Positions 24,850 through 35,382 of a DNA stretch of 64,000 bases are shown here, in pieces. A model generated the notes under the pieces. It worked only from the letters and a program-made list of their open reading frames with translations, made no database searches and was not told the origin of the DNA. Position numbers and translations under genes: made by a program. Position 1 is the stretch's first letter, and each line of letters begins with the position of its first letter. The stretch comes from Bacillus sp. RAR_GA_16 (GTDB lineage: Bacteria; Bacillota; Bacilli; Bacillales; Guptibacillaceae), in assembly GCF_020165985.1 (NCBI RefSeq), contig NZ_JAIUKZ010000001.1, forward strand, positions 248,001 to 312,000, written 5' to 3'.

Positions 24850-25236
24850 CAAAACACTCCAATTCATTTTTTTGGCAAGAGAAGGCGAGGGATGTGATGT
24901 GACAGTAAATGATGTATGAGGCTACCCGGATGGGACATCTAAAATTCACCAGTTTCTTTCACCTAAACCTTATTTTCCCAATAGAGTGAAATTAAAACGC
25001 TTTTTTACCGTTCTCTCTAACATATTTTTTGTTGGTATTTCGCTTTTTTAATAGAGTATGAAGAGGTTTAAGTATTCAAGAATCACGTCTGTTCACTTTT
25101 GCAAATTAACGAAATACAAAAACAACACATTGCAAACCCTTTCATATTTGTTCTATCGCCTATATACTTAGCACTATCAAATCATGATTTGTTTCATCCG
25201 TATCATTTTGCACTCGTAAGGGAGTTGGAGATCTCC
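24850..25236. other. 387-bp divergent intergenic region
   Basis: Holds the promoters for the sortase operon (-) and the PRD regulator (+). I see only a poor cre-like match (TTAAAACGCTTTTT at 24992). The + frame is open from 25099, but that part lacks an SD and I do not treat it as coding. Confidence 0.5.
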
Positions 25237-27339
25237 ATGTCACTTGATGAAAGAAGCACATTTCTATTAACCAAACTCGTGAATGCAACTGAGTTAGTTA
25301 CGGTTGATCATGTCATCGACCAGCTCGGGATATCAAAACGAACCGTTCATTATGATCTACAAAAAATAAACGATTGGCTCGATGAGAACAACCTACCCAT
25401 TATCCAAACAAAACAAGGATTAGGTTACTATCTCTCAGAGGAGACCAAACAAACCGTTCCTAAATTGATGAAAGAACTAAAAGAATGGCAGTACCACTAT
25501 TCACAACCAGAACGCATCACCTTAATTGGTGTCGAACTCTTAACAAATGGTAAGCCAATCTTTATGCAGAACTTTATGGATCGAACTCAAGTAAGTCGTG
25601 GAACAGTTGCTAAAGATTTAAAGCTCGTTAAGAAAGTTCTGGCTGATGAAGCATTAACGTTACAGTTTGAACGGTCTACAGGCTATCGTGTGGAAGGGAA
25701 AGAGGAAAACAAGCGGAGAATATTGAGTCGTTTTCTGTCCGAGGTCCTCACCAATGGACAATTAACCGAAATGACGAATTTTCTTTATCCGCTCTTAAAG
25801 AACGGGGATGAACACACCTATTCGCACCTCATACCGATGAAGCAAATTATCATGAACGCGGAACCCATTCTAAAAGTAGAGTTAACAGACGATACAATCC
25901 ATGTTCTAGCCATTCAGCTTGTCGTTCTTCTTCAACGTTTGAAAGGCGAACATCGGATCCAGCTCGATCCAGATGAAAAACACGCTCTTTGTTCAACAAG
26001 AGAATTTGAAGCAGCAAAGAGCATTGCGAAAGAATTAGAAGCTCAATTTAAACTCTCCCTCTCACTGGATGAGATTGGCTTCATCACCATGCACCTTCTT
26101 GGCTCAAGAATCAATTATTCTGAAGTAGGCACGGTAGGGAGTCTTGAAAGTAATAAACTTAGAAAAGTTGTTACTGAGATCGTGAACGAATTTCAAGTTT
26201 ATGCTTGTGTCTTATTCGAACAGCGCAGTGAATTAGAAGAAGCTCTTTTTCTTCATCTCAAACCAACGTACTACCGGCTGAAATATCACGTTCCGATCAC
26301 AAACGAATTAACAGCGTCAGTCCAACAGGAATATCCAGATGTCTTTTCCATTACAAAACGAGCGGTTTGGCCGATTGAATTGATGATGTCTCAAAAGCTC
26401 CCTGATGATGAATTAGCTTATCTCGCCATGCACTTTGGAGCTTGGATGCAGAAGGAAGAGCTTCCAGAAGTAACATTTGGTAAAGCAATTATCGTTTGTG
26501 AAAAAGGAATTGGCACATCAAATATTTTAAGAGGACAGCTTGAAAAACTTCTCACAAATGTAGAAATCATCGGGACAGTTTCAAGGAGGCAGTTTCTACA
26601 AAACCACTACGACGTAGATTATGTCTTTTCTACATCACCTTTGGAGCACGAGACGTTACCCATTTTAACGGTTAACCCGATCTTAACACAGCAGGGAAAA
26701 GAGAAAATTCTGCATTGGATGGAAGCACAAACAACTCCAGGTGAAGAGAGTGGTCCTACCCCTGACGTGATTGTTGAAATCATGAAAAAACACGGCACGA
26801 TTACGAATGAAAAAGAACTAAGAAATGAATTACAGCAGTTATTCGCGCCATCACCAAACACCTTATCAATAGAAAGGTTTGAACGACCTATGTTAAATGA
26901 CTTATTACACGAAGAAACGATCCAATTTGCTACAGATACACCCGATTGGAAAGAGGCGATTAAAACAGCAGCAATGCCGCTTCTTGCAACAGAGCAAATC
27001 GCCCCTTCCTATATCGATGCGATGATCAAAAATGTCGAAGAGCTAGGGCCCTATGTCGTGATTGCTCCAGGAATCGCTATTCCTCATGCCCGTCCTGAAG
27101 AAGGCGTGAATACGGTTGGAATGAGCTTGCTTCGACTAGATCAAGAGGTACCTTTTTCATCTAAAGAAAAGCACCAGGTTAAGTTGCTCATTGTGCTTGC
27201 TGCAGTAGATAACGAAACCCATTTAAAAGCTCTTGCTCAACTATCAGAGCTTCTATCAGAAGAAGAAAACCTAGAAATGATTTATCGAGCAGAGGAAAAA
27301 GAAGAAATTATTAACCTTGTATCAAAATACTCAAATTAA
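25237..27339 (+). CDS. BglG/MtlR-type PRD transcriptional regulator with EIIB- and EIIA-like domains
   Basis: About 700 residues. Domains in order: two N-terminal HTH units (VDHVIDQLGISKRTVHYDL, then RTQVSRGTVAKDL), two PTS-regulation domains (HLIPMKQII and ITMHLLGSR, later LAYLAMHFG), a galactitol-type EIIB-like domain (IVCEKGIGTSNILRGQL, Cys retained), and a C-terminal EIIA domain with phospho-acceptor APGIAIPHARPEEGV. It activates the downstream PTS genes according to phosphorylation. Since no separate EIIA gene is present, this domain may supply EIIA function. ATG 25237 behind GGAG; longer upstream starts have no SD. Confidence 0.88.
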   Translation: MSLDERSTFLLTKLVNATELVTVDHVIDQLGISKRTVHYDLQKINDWLDENNLPIIQTKQGLGYYLSEETKQTVPKLMKELKEWQYHYSQPERITLIGVELLTNGKPIFMQNFMDRTQVSRGTVAKDLKLVKKVLADEALTLQFERSTGYRVEGKEENKRRILSRFLSEVLTNGQLTEMTNFLYPLLKNGDEHTYSHLIPMKQIIMNAEPILKVELTDDTIHVLAIQLVVLLQRLKGEHRIQLDPDEKHALCSTREFEAAKSIAKELEAQFKLSLSLDEIGFITMHLLGSRINYSEVGTVGSLESNKLRKVVTEIVNEFQVYACVLFEQRSELEEALFLHLKPTYYRLKYHVPITNELTASVQQEYPDVFSITKRAVWPIELMMSQKLPDDELAYLAMHFGAWMQKEELPEVTFGKAIIVCEKGIGTSNILRGQLEKLLTNVEIIGTVSRRQFLQNHYDVDYVFSTSPLEHETLPILTVNPILTQQGKEKILHWMEAQTTPGEESGPTPDVIVEIMKKHGTITNEKELRNELQQLFAPSPNTLSIERFERPMLNDLLHEETIQFATDTPDWKEAIKTAAMPLLATEQIAPSYIDAMIKNVEELGPYVVIAPGIAIPHARPEEGVNTVGMSLLRLDQEVPFSSKEKHQVKLLIVLAAVDNETHLKALAQLSELLSEEENLEMIYRAEEKEEIINLVSKYSN

Positions 27340-27353
27340 GGGAGAGAATAAAA

Positions 27354-27629
27354 ATGAAAAAAATTCTTGTTGTATGTGGAAATGGTCTAGGAAGCAGCTT
27401 TATCGTAGAAATGAATGTAAAAAGTATCCTAAACGAACTTGGAATTGAAGCAGAGGTTGATCATACGGATCTGACAACTAGTAAATCTGAGAACGCCGAT
27501 TACTACTTAGGCTCAACCGAGATTGTTGAAAATCTAGAAGACGGCAATCGAAATGTCATTAAGCTTAATAATTTAATGGATAAAAAAGAATTAAGGACGG
27601 CGATTGAAGCAAACTTGAAAGGAGCATAA
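27354..27629 (+). CDS. PTS sugar transporter EIIB (ascorbate/SgaB-like)
   Basis: Small 91-residue cytosolic phosphocarrier beginning KKILVVCGNGLGSSFIVEMN. The Cys in VVCGNGLGSS is the phosphorylation site, in the Rossmann-like P-loop of lactose/ascorbate-type EIIB. It lies 14 bp after the regulator and 3 bp before the IIC gene, whose SD overlaps its end. It transfers phosphate from EIIA to the incoming sugar. Confidence 0.9.
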   Translation: MKKILVVCGNGLGSSFIVEMNVKSILNELGIEAEVDHTDLTTSKSENADYYLGSTEIVENLEDGNRNVIKLNNLMDKKELRTAIEANLKGA

Positions 27630-27632
27630 ATC

Positions 27633-29012
27633 ATGGTCGATCTCATAATGAAAGACATTCTAGGTACACCAGCGATTCTTGTAGGGTTATTTGCCCTGAT
27701 CGGTTTACTTCTTCAAAAGAAAGATGTCGCCAATGTCATATCAGGTACGCTAAAAACGATCATGGGGTTTGTTATTCTGGGGGCAGGCGCAGGTGTGCTT
27801 GTCGCCTCCCTTGATAACTTTAGTAGTATGTTTGATCATGCATTTAAAATTCAAGGTATCATTCCAAACAATGAAGCGATCGTTGCACTAGCTCAAGATG
27901 CATTTGGTGCAGAAACGGCAATGATTATGCTTTTCGGAATGGTAGCCAACATCCTACTAGCGCGACTCACACCTTTTAAGTATATCTTCTTAACAGGTCA
28001 CCATACCATGTTCATGGCTTGTCTGATCGCCGTTATTCTTTCAACCGGTGGCTTTAGTGGCGCAACAATGATCATCACTGGTTCCCTTATTCTCGGATCT
28101 TTGATGGTTCTGTTACCTGCTCTATTGCAACCATACACTAGAAAAATTACGGGTAGTGATGACTTTGCGATCGGACACTTCGGCTCATTCGGCTATTTAA
28201 TCGCAGCCACTGTCGGAAAAGCAGTTGGAAAAAATTCTAAATCGACTGAAGAAATTAAAGTACCGAAGTCATTCAATTTCTTGCGAGACACTTCTGTATC
28301 TGTGTCACTTACAATGGCGATCCTATTTTTCGTCGTCGCTCTTTTCACAGGACCAACCTTTATTGAATCCGAACTAAGCGGTGGGACAAACTTCCTGGTC
28401 TTCTCATTTATGCAAGCGTTAACGTTCGCAGCTGGCGTCTACATCATTTTGGCTGGGGTAAGAATGCTCCTATCTGAAATCGTTCCCGCATTTAAAGGAA
28501 TCGCAGATAAAGTTGTACCAAATGCAATCCCAGCCCTAGATGCGCCGTCTGTGTTCCCTTTCGCAAACAATGCGGTCATTATCGGTTTCTTCTTTAGCTT
28601 TGTTGCAGGACTACTCAGCATGTTCCTTCTACCGATCTTAGGTCTAAAAGTGATTGTGCCAGGTCTTGTCCCTCACTTCTTTACCGGTGCAGCAGCCGGC
28701 GTATTCGGTAATGCAACTGGCGGGCGAAAAGGAGCAGTGTTTGGCTCGATGGCGAACGGCGTGATCATTAGCTTCTTGCCGGCGCTACTTCTGCCAGTGC
28801 TTGGTTCACTGGGCTTTCAAGGAACGACATTCGGAGATTCAGATTTTGGCGTAGTTGGACTCCTTCTCGGAGGCTTGATTGAACTACTCTCTTCTAACGT
28901 TCTATTCCTTGTCATCGTTGCTGCCCTACTCATCGCTGTATTTGTTGGAGCTGCCTTGATTAAACGTTCTTTAGCAAAGAATGATTTAGAAGAAAAACAT
29001 GATGCGATTTAG
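27633..29012 (+). CDS. PTS ascorbate-type EIIC permease (UlaA/SgaT-like)
   Basis: Polytopic permease of 459 residues, about 11 spans. MKDILGTPAILVGLFALIG and later GHHTMFMACLIAV, DDFAIGHFGSFGYLIAA and HFFTGAAAGVFGNATGGRKG are typical of the ascorbate (AG) superfamily IIC proteins. L-ascorbate is the best-known cargo, but none of the ulaDEFG catabolic genes is nearby, so another sugar acid is possible. It ends at a strong terminator. Confidence 0.88.
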   Translation: MVDLIMKDILGTPAILVGLFALIGLLLQKKDVANVISGTLKTIMGFVILGAGAGVLVASLDNFSSMFDHAFKIQGIIPNNEAIVALAQDAFGAETAMIMLFGMVANILLARLTPFKYIFLTGHHTMFMACLIAVILSTGGFSGATMIITGSLILGSLMVLLPALLQPYTRKITGSDDFAIGHFGSFGYLIAATVGKAVGKNSKSTEEIKVPKSFNFLRDTSVSVSLTMAILFFVVALFTGPTFIESELSGGTNFLVFSFMQALTFAAGVYIILAGVRMLLSEIVPAFKGIADKVVPNAIPALDAPSVFPFANNAVIIGFFFSFVAGLLSMFLLPILGLKVIVPGLVPHFFTGAAAGVFGNATGGRKGAVFGSMANGVIISFLPALLLPVLGSLGFQGTTFGDSDFGVVGLLLGGLIELLSSNVLFLVIVAALLIAVFVGAALIKRSLAKNDLEEKHDAI

Positions 29013-29017
29013 TTGAG

Positions 29018-29051
29018 AAAGACCATCCTGGGTAAAAGGATGGTCTTTTTT
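29018..29051. terminator. Bidirectional terminator
   Basis: Eleven-pair stem AAAGACCATCC / GGATGGTCTTT then T6, between the PTS IIC and GNAT genes. Confidence 0.88.
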
Positions 29052-29052
29052 G

Positions 29053-29619
29053 CTATTCTATCTCGTTTTCGGCAGTCACCACATAAACCAACTGATCCGT
29101 CCACTTTTCATTCTCATAAATGAACCCTTTTCTCATACCCTCATACACCATGCCTACACTTTGCGCTAGTTGAGTCGATGGTTTGTTATCAACGTTAATA
29201 TGGGCTTCGATGCGATGAAAACCAAGATCATGAAAAGCGACCTGAAGCGCTGCGCTCACCGCTTCTTTGCCATAGCCTTTTCGCCAGTATTGATTATGTA
29301 TTGTATAGCCAATCCGTGCCCATTGAAAATTCATTCTCGCTAAGGTTGAAAAATCAACCACTCCTAAATGCGTGCCATCCTCTTTATGAAAAACACCAAA
29401 CACATGAGCTATATCATTTATAGCCAATTCCTGGTGCTTATTCACTAAGTCCCTAAACCACTCTTCTGTACACTCGCTCATATCCAACTTCCCAGGATCA
29501 TAGGCGTGTTGCGAGGGGTGCCTTTCATTAAATTGGCGTAACCAGTTTTGGTAGTCTTCCATTTTTAAGGGTCTGATTACTAACCTTTCTGATTCTTTTT
29601 GTAGATTAAACTCACTCAA
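29053..29619 (-). CDS. GNAT acetyltransferase, RimJ/RimL type
   Basis: The 188-residue protein has SERLVIRPLKMEDYQNWL at the start, then WARIGYTIHNQYWRKGYGKEAV (acetyl-CoA pyrophosphate loop, R-x-x-G-x-G/A) and FHRIEAHINVDNKPSTQLAQ, the RimJ/RimL hallmarks. It acetylates an N-terminal or small-molecule amine of unknown identity. TTG start behind GAGGTG. It follows the alpha/beta hydrolase gene by 15 bp, so they form an operon. Confidence 0.82.
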   Translation of the reverse strand: MSEFNLQKESERLVIRPLKMEDYQNWLRQFNERHPSQHAYDPGKLDMSECTEEWFRDLVNKHQELAINDIAHVFGVFHKEDGTHLGVVDFSTLARMNFQWARIGYTIHNQYWRKGYGKEAVSAALQVAFHDLGFHRIEAHINVDNKPSTQLAQSVGMVYEGMRKGFIYENEKWTDQLVYVVTAENEIE

Positions 29620-29634
29620 ATGAACACCTCTACC

Positions 29635-30315
29635 TCATTTATTAATAAACTGGTGAACCATGCTGTTATATAGATCAGGTTGATCAATATTAGCCGTATG
29701 ACCAGCATCAGGAATTAGTCCAACATTTATTTTATCATTGTTTCTTTTCAAAAATTGAACAGCTTCTACTTCATAAAGCTCATTTCCTCCGTTAAGCACC
29801 ATAAGCGGTACTTCAAGTTCAGCAATCTCTTTTTCTGAAACGCTCGGATAATGAAAAGTCATTATTTTATTTACTTTCTGTAACGTATCGAACCATTTAT
29901 CGCCATGAATTTGTTTAAAAGAAGCGGTAGTCTCTTGATCGTTTTCTTGAATGTTATTGAAATATGTATATTGCTCTTCCATGATGCTCTTTAAATTATC
30001 CGGTATATACGGTGTATAGCCTGTTAAAACTGCACCCTTTACAAGCTCTGGTCTCTTTAAGGCGAGATGAATGGCTAATGAAGCACCTAAAGATAATCCA
30101 ACAACATACCCTGATCCTTTGTTGGTTACTTCCTCTATTAACCACTCTAAAGCACTCTCAAAATAGTCTTCACCTGCAGGAACACTAGAATGCCCATGAC
30201 CTGGTAAGGGTAACGCGATCACTTCCATATCACGCTCAAAAAAAGCCTTTTGATGCTCAAAGTGTAAATCCTCTGTCCCCATAAACCCATGAAGAAAATA
30301 AATTCTTTTCGTCAA
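29635..30315 (-). CDS. Alpha/beta hydrolase
   Basis: 226 residues. IYFLHGFMGT is the oxyanion HGF motif, GYVVGLSLGASLAIHLAL holds the nucleophile elbow (G-L-S-L-G, Ser near 92), MVLNGGNELYE supplies the acid region and DAGHTANID the catalytic His. The substrate is unknown. The start is TTG at 30315 behind GGGGG. It is co-transcribed with the GNAT gene. Confidence 0.82.
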   Translation of the reverse strand: MTKRIYFLHGFMGTEDLHFEHQKAFFERDMEVIALPLPGHGHSSVPAGEDYFESALEWLIEEVTNKGSGYVVGLSLGASLAIHLALKRPELVKGAVLTGYTPYIPDNLKSIMEEQYTYFNNIQENDQETTASFKQIHGDKWFDTLQKVNKIMTFHYPSVSEKEIAELEVPLMVLNGGNELYEVEAVQFLKRNNDKINVGLIPDAGHTANIDQPDLYNSMVHQFINK

Positions 30316-30624
30316 AACACCGCCCCCAAATGATTCACATTTTACTGAATATCTTTTCCGCTCTTAAACTTTAACATAAAATGGAATCAAAACTCAGTGA
30401 ATATTATCAAACTTATTTCTTTCCTAAATCTATCTTTCTATTAATTTAAATGAAGCCCTCAAAGCAATCAACCTGAAATAAATTCAATATCGACTCCAAT
30501 TTCTTGCAGCGGTTAAAGTAGAACTCCAACTATAGTCGATAACCCCCAACTGTTATTTACATCCAAACCAAAAAGAGCAGCTACCATTATGGCAACTGCT
30601 CCTCTCCTACTTTATTAAAATATC
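30316..30624. other. 309-bp intergenic region
   Basis: AT-rich. It contains the aldehyde dehydrogenase terminator at its right end and presumably the hydrolase promoter at its left end. I see no ORF, riboswitch or repeat in it. Confidence 0.5.
30571..30601 (-). terminator. Aldehyde dehydrogenase gene terminator
   Basis: On the minus strand GAGCAG-TTGCC / GGTAG-CTGCTC (with G-T pairs) then T5. Confidence 0.8.
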
Positions 30625-32049
30625 TTAGGATGGGAATCCTAATACTGCTTTTGTTTCAAGGTACTCTTCAATTCCGAAGTCTCCCCACTCGCGGCCGATA
30701 CCAGATTGCTTGTAGCCACCGAATGGTGCTGAGAAGTCCATGTCCGCATTGTTCACTTTAATGCGGCCAGCGCGGATGCTTGTTGCCACTTTGCGAAGTG
30801 TTTCTTTATCTTCGCCAAAGACATATCCAGCAAGACCGTATACGACGTCGTTCGCAATTTCAATCGCTTCATCAATTGTTTCATATGTGATGATCGACAT
30901 TACAGGGCCAAAAATCTCTTCTTGTGCAATGACCATGTCATTTTTCACATCTGTAAAGATCGTTGGTTTTGTATAGTAGCCTTTCTCAAGACCTTCTGGC
31001 TTACCAGTTCCACCTGCAATCAAGTTGGCACCTTCGTCGATTCCTTTTTGAATGTAAGACTGCACGGTATTCCACTGCTTTTCAGAAACGAGTGGTCCCA
31101 CATAGTTGTTTCCATTCGGGTCACCTACTGGGAATTCAGGAAGAACGTTTTTCACGGCTTCTTCAAATTCTTCTTTTCGAGAAGCAGGAATGATCATTCG
31201 AGTCCCAGCCGAGCAAACTTGACCGGAGTTTGTTGCAATATGACTAACAGCAGCTTTAGCCGCTTTCGTAATATCCGCATCTTCTAGCATGACAAATGGA
31301 GATTTGCCTCCAAGTTCAAGTGCAACTGTCTTGATTGTTTCTGCCGCGTTTTTCATCACTTTCTCACCAACGCCTGCAGAACCAGTAAATGATACAAAGT
31401 CGATGTCAGGATGTGAGCTAATGCCGTCACCAATCACTTCGCCAGTTCCGTTCACGAGGTTAAATACACCTTTTGGTACGCCGACTTTATCAAAGATTTC
31501 GGTTAAAATAATGGCAGCAAATGGTGTGATTTCAGCTGGTTTTAAGACAACTGGACTTCCCGCTGCAAACGCACTCGCAATTTTCGTAGACGATTGGTTT
31601 GTTGGGAAGTTCCACGGTGTAATTAAACCACTCACGCCAATGGATTCCTTAAAGATTGTATGATCGCCACGATCTTCTGAGAAAGAATACTCTTTTAATG
31701 CTTTTGCTGCTTCAGAGAAGTGTTGATAGCCCATGTTGTAATGAACTTTCTCTGAAATAGAGCGTGGAGAACCGAGTTCTTGTGTAATGACGTCAATAAT
31801 TTCTTCTTTACGGTTCGCGTATTCCTCTGCGATATCTTCAAGCATCTTAACACGTTCTTCTTTGCTTGTTTGAGAGAAAGAAGGAAATGCTGCACGGGCT
31901 GCTTTCACTGCTTTATCCAAATCTTCTTTCGTTCCAAGACTAATTTTGCCGATAACTTCCTCTGTCGCTGGATTGATTACTTCATGTGTTTCTGAACCAG
32001 TTGATTCAACCCATTCGCCATTAATGTAATGTTTTAAATGATTACGCAT
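30625..32049 (-). CDS. NAD(P)-dependent aldehyde dehydrogenase
   Basis: 474 residues, normal for the ALDH superfamily. [19 protein letters not shown] carries the catalytic Asn, [18 protein letters not shown] the general-base Glu (about residue 245), and [13 protein letters not shown] the nucleophilic Cys (about 280). [10 protein letters not shown] and the C-terminal [15 protein letters not shown] complete the fold. It oxidises aldehydes to acids; the substrate is not specified by sequence. GGAG lies ten bases before the ATG. It is a lone gene, divergent from an SDR gene. Confidence 0.95.
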   Translation of the reverse strand: MRNHLKHYINGEWVESTGSETHEVINPATEEVIGKISLGTKEDLDKAVKAARAAFPSFSQTSKEERVKMLEDIAEEYANRKEEIIDVITQELGSPRSISEKVHYNMGYQHFSEAAKALKEYSFSEDRGDHTIFKESIGVSGLITPWNFPTNQSSTKIASAFAAGSPVVLKPAEITPFAAIILTEIFDKVGVPKGVFNLVNGTGEVIGDGISSHPDIDFVSFTGSAGVGEKVMKNAAETIKTVALELGGKSPFVMLEDADITKAAKAAVSHIATNSGQVCSAGTRMIIPASRKEEFEEAVKNVLPEFPVGDPNGNNYVGPLVSEKQWNTVQSYIQKGIDEGANLIAGGTGKPEGLEKGYYTKPTIFTDVKNDMVIAQEEIFGPVMSIITYETIDEAIEIANDVVYGLAGYVFGEDKETLRKVATSIRAGRIKVNNADMDFSAPFGGYKQSGIGREWGDFGIEEYLETKAVLGFPS

Positions 32050-32250
32050 GATGTAAAAACTCCTTTTTCTATTTTATCGATTTATATTGATATAGCTTTT
32101 CTTTGCTTCCACAGTAACTGTAACCGTTAAGAACTATAGTTAAACATATGGATGCTTTCGTGAAATGTAGAAAGCGATTGCTTATCTTTGAATCCGAGGA
32201 TTATTAGCTTTAGACTAAAATAGAGAGATTTGCAGAAAGGATGAGTGAGA

Positions 32251-32973
32251 ATGGGACAAACGATTAAAGGAAAAGTGGCTTATATTACTGGAGCAAGTAG
32301 CGGGATCGGACGTGCAACTGCGCTTCAACTCGCGAGTGAAGGGGTACATGTTGGCTTAATCGCCAGGACAGAAGAGAAGCTGAAAGAAGTTGCGACTGAA
32401 GCAGAATCTTTCGGAGTTAAAGCAATCGTTGCTCCAGCTGATATTTCGAAGATTGAAGAAGTGGATACTGCGGTAGAGAAACTAAAAAACGAACTCGGTA
32501 CGGCAGATATTTTAATTAATAATGCTGGAATGGGCCGGTATGGATCGTTTTTAGAGATCGAACCCGATGACTGGAAGGAAACGTTCGAAGTCAACGTTTA
32601 TGGAACGTATCATGTAACACGGGCTGTTCTTCCACAAATGATCGAAAAAGACAGCGGTGATATTATCACAATCTCCTCAAGTAGTGGTTTAAAAGGGACT
32701 GCTGGATCTACATCATATAGTGCTTCTAAATTCGCCATTCAGGGCATGACCGAAGCACTTATGCAAGAAGTTCGTCGAAATAACATTCGCGTTTTCACCC
32801 TTAATCCGAGCCTTGTAGCGACTGAGCTCGTCTTCGGTGACAAGCTTGATGAGCAAGATAAAGAAAAGTATATGCAACCAGAAGATCTTGCGGAATATAT
32901 GGTGGGGCAGTTGAAATTACATCCTCGTATATTTATTAAGCAGTCCTTGCAGTGGGCGACAAATCCGTTTTAA
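32251..32973 (+). CDS. Short-chain dehydrogenase/reductase (3-ketoacyl-ACP reductase-like)
   Basis: Classical SDR of about 240 residues. The cofactor loop is VAYITGASSGIGRATALQLA, followed by NNAGMGRYG. The active site is the SSSSGLKG...YSASKFA pattern with catalytic Ser, Tyr and Lys. The arginine at the end of strand 2 (LIARTEEKL) favours NADPH. The ATG at 32251 is chosen, though a GTG two codons earlier is nearer the AAAGG. Substrate unknown. Confidence 0.88.
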   Translation: MGQTIKGKVAYITGASSGIGRATALQLASEGVHVGLIARTEEKLKEVATEAESFGVKAIVAPADISKIEEVDTAVEKLKNELGTADILINNAGMGRYGSFLEIEPDDWKETFEVNVYGTYHVTRAVLPQMIEKDSGDIITISSSSGLKGTAGSTSYSASKFAIQGMTEALMQEVRRNNIRVFTLNPSLVATELVFGDKLDEQDKEKYMQPEDLAEYMVGQLKLHPRIFIKQSLQWATNPF

Positions 32974-32994
32974 ACTATATTCACTGAATAAAGA

Positions 32995-33025
32995 GAGGTA
33001 ACGAAACAGCCGTTACCTCCTTTTT
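32995..33025. terminator. Bidirectional terminator
   Basis: Nine-pair stem GAGGTAACG / CGTTACCTC then T5, between the SDR gene and mmuM. Confidence 0.85.
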
Positions 33026-33028
33026 GTG

Positions 33029-33973
33029 TCACCGCCTCCATCTTTCATAAAGACGCTTGATCTCTTCAGGATTTGTCCGACAACATCCACCAATTAAGCG
33101 CGCACCGGCATCAAACCATTCATTTGATCCATCGACAAGCCCATCGCATGATTCACCAACCCGCCATGTTTTGGTCTCAGCATCATAAATCTCTCCAGAA
33201 TTCGGGTACACAATAATCGGTTTATCGGTTTGAGAAGCTAATTGATGAATCGCTTTTGTCACAAGCGAAGGAGACGCACAGTTCATGCCAATTGCCGCAA
33301 CCTGATTATTTTCCTTAAAGTATTGAGAACATACTTTTAAAGCCGTTCCATCGCTTATTTTCTCATTGTTTTGAAGAGTGAAAGAAATCCAGGCATAAGT
33401 GGTTGGAAACTCTTGTAACAGGGAACCTAAAACTTTCGCTTCTTGAAAAGATGGAATCGTTTCGAACGCTAAAACATCAGCACCCGCATCAATCAATGCT
33501 TCTATTCTTGGACGATGAAACGCGGTAAGTACCTCATCGCTAACATGGTAATCACCCCTGTACTCGGATCCATCAGCTAAGTACGCTCCATAAGGTCCAA
33601 CGGAAGCTGCTATAAAAGGTTTTGGGCGATTCAACTGTTCTTCCTGTTCCCAAAAATCATCGCGTGCCTTGCGCGCAAGAAAAACCGTTTTCTTTATTAG
33701 TTCCACAGCTTCTTCTTTGCTTAAACCACGGCTCGTTAATCCTTCCATTGTAGCCTGATAACTTGCCGTTATCGCACAATCAGCTCCTGCACGGAAATAA
33801 TCTAAGTGAACCTGATAGATAAGCTCTGGATTTTCAAGTAAAACGCGAGCGGACCAAAGTGGATCATTTAAGTCACAGCCATATTTTTCGAGCTCTGTTG
33901 CAAGCGCCCCGTCCAGTATCACCAAATTAAACTCTTCTAATATCGCCTTAATAGGATTCTGTTTCTGCCACAT
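33029..33973 (-). CDS. mmuM: Homocysteine S-methyltransferase MmuM
   Basis: 314-residue betaine-homocysteine methyltransferase-fold enzyme. [20 protein letters not shown] opens the barrel; IGMNCASPS and [12 protein letters not shown] supply the three zinc-binding cysteines. MmuM makes two methionines from S-methylmethionine plus homocysteine. The start ATG 33973 has GAGGAG six bases upstream and lies inside the end of mmuP (26-bp overlap), so the two are translationally coupled. The operon is under a SAM riboswitch, which supports the methionine-salvage role. Confidence 0.93.
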   Translation of the reverse strand: MWQKQNPIKAILEEFNLVILDGALATELEKYGCDLNDPLWSARVLLENPELIYQVHLDYFRAGADCAITASYQATMEGLTSRGLSKEEAVELIKKTVFLARKARDDFWEQEEQLNRPKPFIAASVGPYGAYLADGSEYRGDYHVSDEVLTAFHRPRIEALIDAGADVLAFETIPSFQEAKVLGSLLQEFPTTYAWISFTLQNNEKISDGTALKVCSQYFKENNQVAAIGMNCASPSLVTKAIHQLASQTDKPIIVYPNSGEIYDAETKTWRVGESCDGLVDGSNEWFDAGARLIGGCCRTNPEEIKRLYERWRR

Positions 33974-35351
33974 CACTGACTCCTCTTTTCTTTATTCGTT
34001 TTGATAAATAATAATTTCCATAGCAAAGTGCAATGAACGGAATCCCGCAATATAACGCGATTCGCTGGGTTGGATCAAAAGCAATCCCAATCAAAGAAGC
34101 GAAGCAGAGGACGAAGGCTAGGATCGGAACAGTTGGATAGAATGGCGTTCGATAGCCTAGGTCTTTAATCGATCTGCCGTCTTTTAAGTATCTTTTTCTA
34201 AAAAGAAATTGTGACGCGCTAATACTCATCCAGACAATGACAACGGCTAGACCGGATATCGAGACAAGCACCACATAGACGGTATCTGGTGCAATGATGC
34301 TTGAAAAGAGTGCTAGTGCACCGCCTAACATACTTAAAATCACCGCATTAAGAGGGACACCATTTTTGTTGAGCTTAGAAAAAATTGGAGAAATCATTTG
34401 TTTGTCTGAAAGAGACCAGAGCATTCTTGATGATGCGTATAATCCTGAATTTGCAGCGGATAAAATGGCTGTAAGGATAACGAAATTCATGATATCAGCC
34501 GCATAAGGAACCCCAATTCTTTCAAGCACCGCTACAAATGGGCTTTCAAGAACGCCAGCTTCTGAGGCCGGCAGAAGAGCTGATAAGATAAAGATCGAAC
34601 CAACAAAAAATAGAATGAGCCGAATTAACGTGGTTCGAATCGCTTTTGGTATGGTTTGGGCTGGGTTTTCTGTTTCTCCAGCTGCAATTCCAATGAGTTC
34701 CGTTCCTGAGAAAGCAAAATTCACTGCCAGCATCGTCATTAAAATGGCAAATGCGCCATTCGGAAAGATCCCTTCATTTGTAAAATTAGCGAACAAGGAT
34801 TCATTCGCTCCAGATTCCATCGGAATAAACCCGAAGATCGCTACCGCACCTAAAATAATGAACAACACGATGGCTAGAACTTTTACAAGAGCAAACCAGA
34901 ACTCACTCTCAGCAAAAAATTTAACTGTTAAACTATTTAAAATGAAGATCATTGCAGCAAATAAGCCGCTCCAAATCCATACATTAACGAATGGAAACCA
35001 CCTCTGCATAAGCATACCCGCAGCTGTAAACTCAGAACCAAGCGCGACAGTCCAAGTTAGCCAATACAACCAGGCAACGGTATAACCGGTTCCACCACCA
35101 ATGTATTTAGCCGCATAGCTGTGAAAGGCACCTGTCTCAGGCATATGAACCGCCAGTTCCCCTAAACACAGCATCACCAGATAAACGACAAGTGCTCCTA
35201 CCAGATAAGACAGGATCGTCCCAACAGGGCCAGCCTGCTGGATCGTGTATCCAGAACTTAAAAACAATCCTGTACCAATGACCCCTCCAAGTGAGAGCAT
35301 CACTACATGTCTTGACCTCAGTTCCCTTTGAAACCCTTGTTTGTTTTCCAT
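33948..35351 (-). CDS. mmuP: Amino acid permease, probable S-methylmethionine transporter MmuP
   Basis: 467-residue APC-family permease with 12 spans. [20 protein letters not shown] followed by TGLFLSSG is the family's substrate-binding helix, with [10 protein letters not shown] and later [10 protein letters not shown]. Pairing with mmuM and the SAM-I riboswitch point to S-methylmethionine (or methionine) uptake. I start it at 35351, directly after a ribosome-binding site; the frame stays open upstream into the riboswitch terminator, which is leader RNA. Confidence 0.88.
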   Translation of the reverse strand: MENKQGFQRELRSRHVVMLSLGGVIGTGLFLSSGYTIQQAGPVGTILSYLVGALVVYLVMLCLGELAVHMPETGAFHSYAAKYIGGGTGYTVAWLYWLTWTVALGSEFTAAGMLMQRWFPFVNVWIWSGLFAAMIFILNSLTVKFFAESEFWFALVKVLAIVLFIILGAVAIFGFIPMESGANESLFANFTNEGIFPNGAFAILMTMLAVNFAFSGTELIGIAAGETENPAQTIPKAIRTTLIRLILFFVGSIFILSALLPASEAGVLESPFVAVLERIGVPYAADIMNFVILTAILSAANSGLYASSRMLWSLSDKQMISPIFSKLNKNGVPLNAVILSMLGGALALFSSIIAPDTVYVVLVSISGLAVVIVWMSISASQFLFRKRYLKDGRSIKDLGYRTPFYPTVPILAFVLCFASLIGIAFDPTQRIALYCGIPFIALCYGNYYLSKRIKKRGVSDVAETESY

Positions 35352-35382
35352 GTTATTTCTCCTTACTTTTCCATCCAGAAAA

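Noticed and set aside
24992-25005. cre site upstream of the PTS regulator
   Set aside because: Misses the terminal CA and the second position of the consensus; too weak to claim.
24860-25040. c-di-GMP (GEMM) riboswitch upstream of the sortase substrate
   Set aside because: GGTAGCC-like bases are present, but the conserved GGCAAACC and CGCAAAGCC elements are missing.
25099-25236. N-terminal extension of the PRD regulator
   Set aside because: The frame is open, but there is no SD before 25099 and the HTH domain begins after 25237, where GGAG precedes the ATG.
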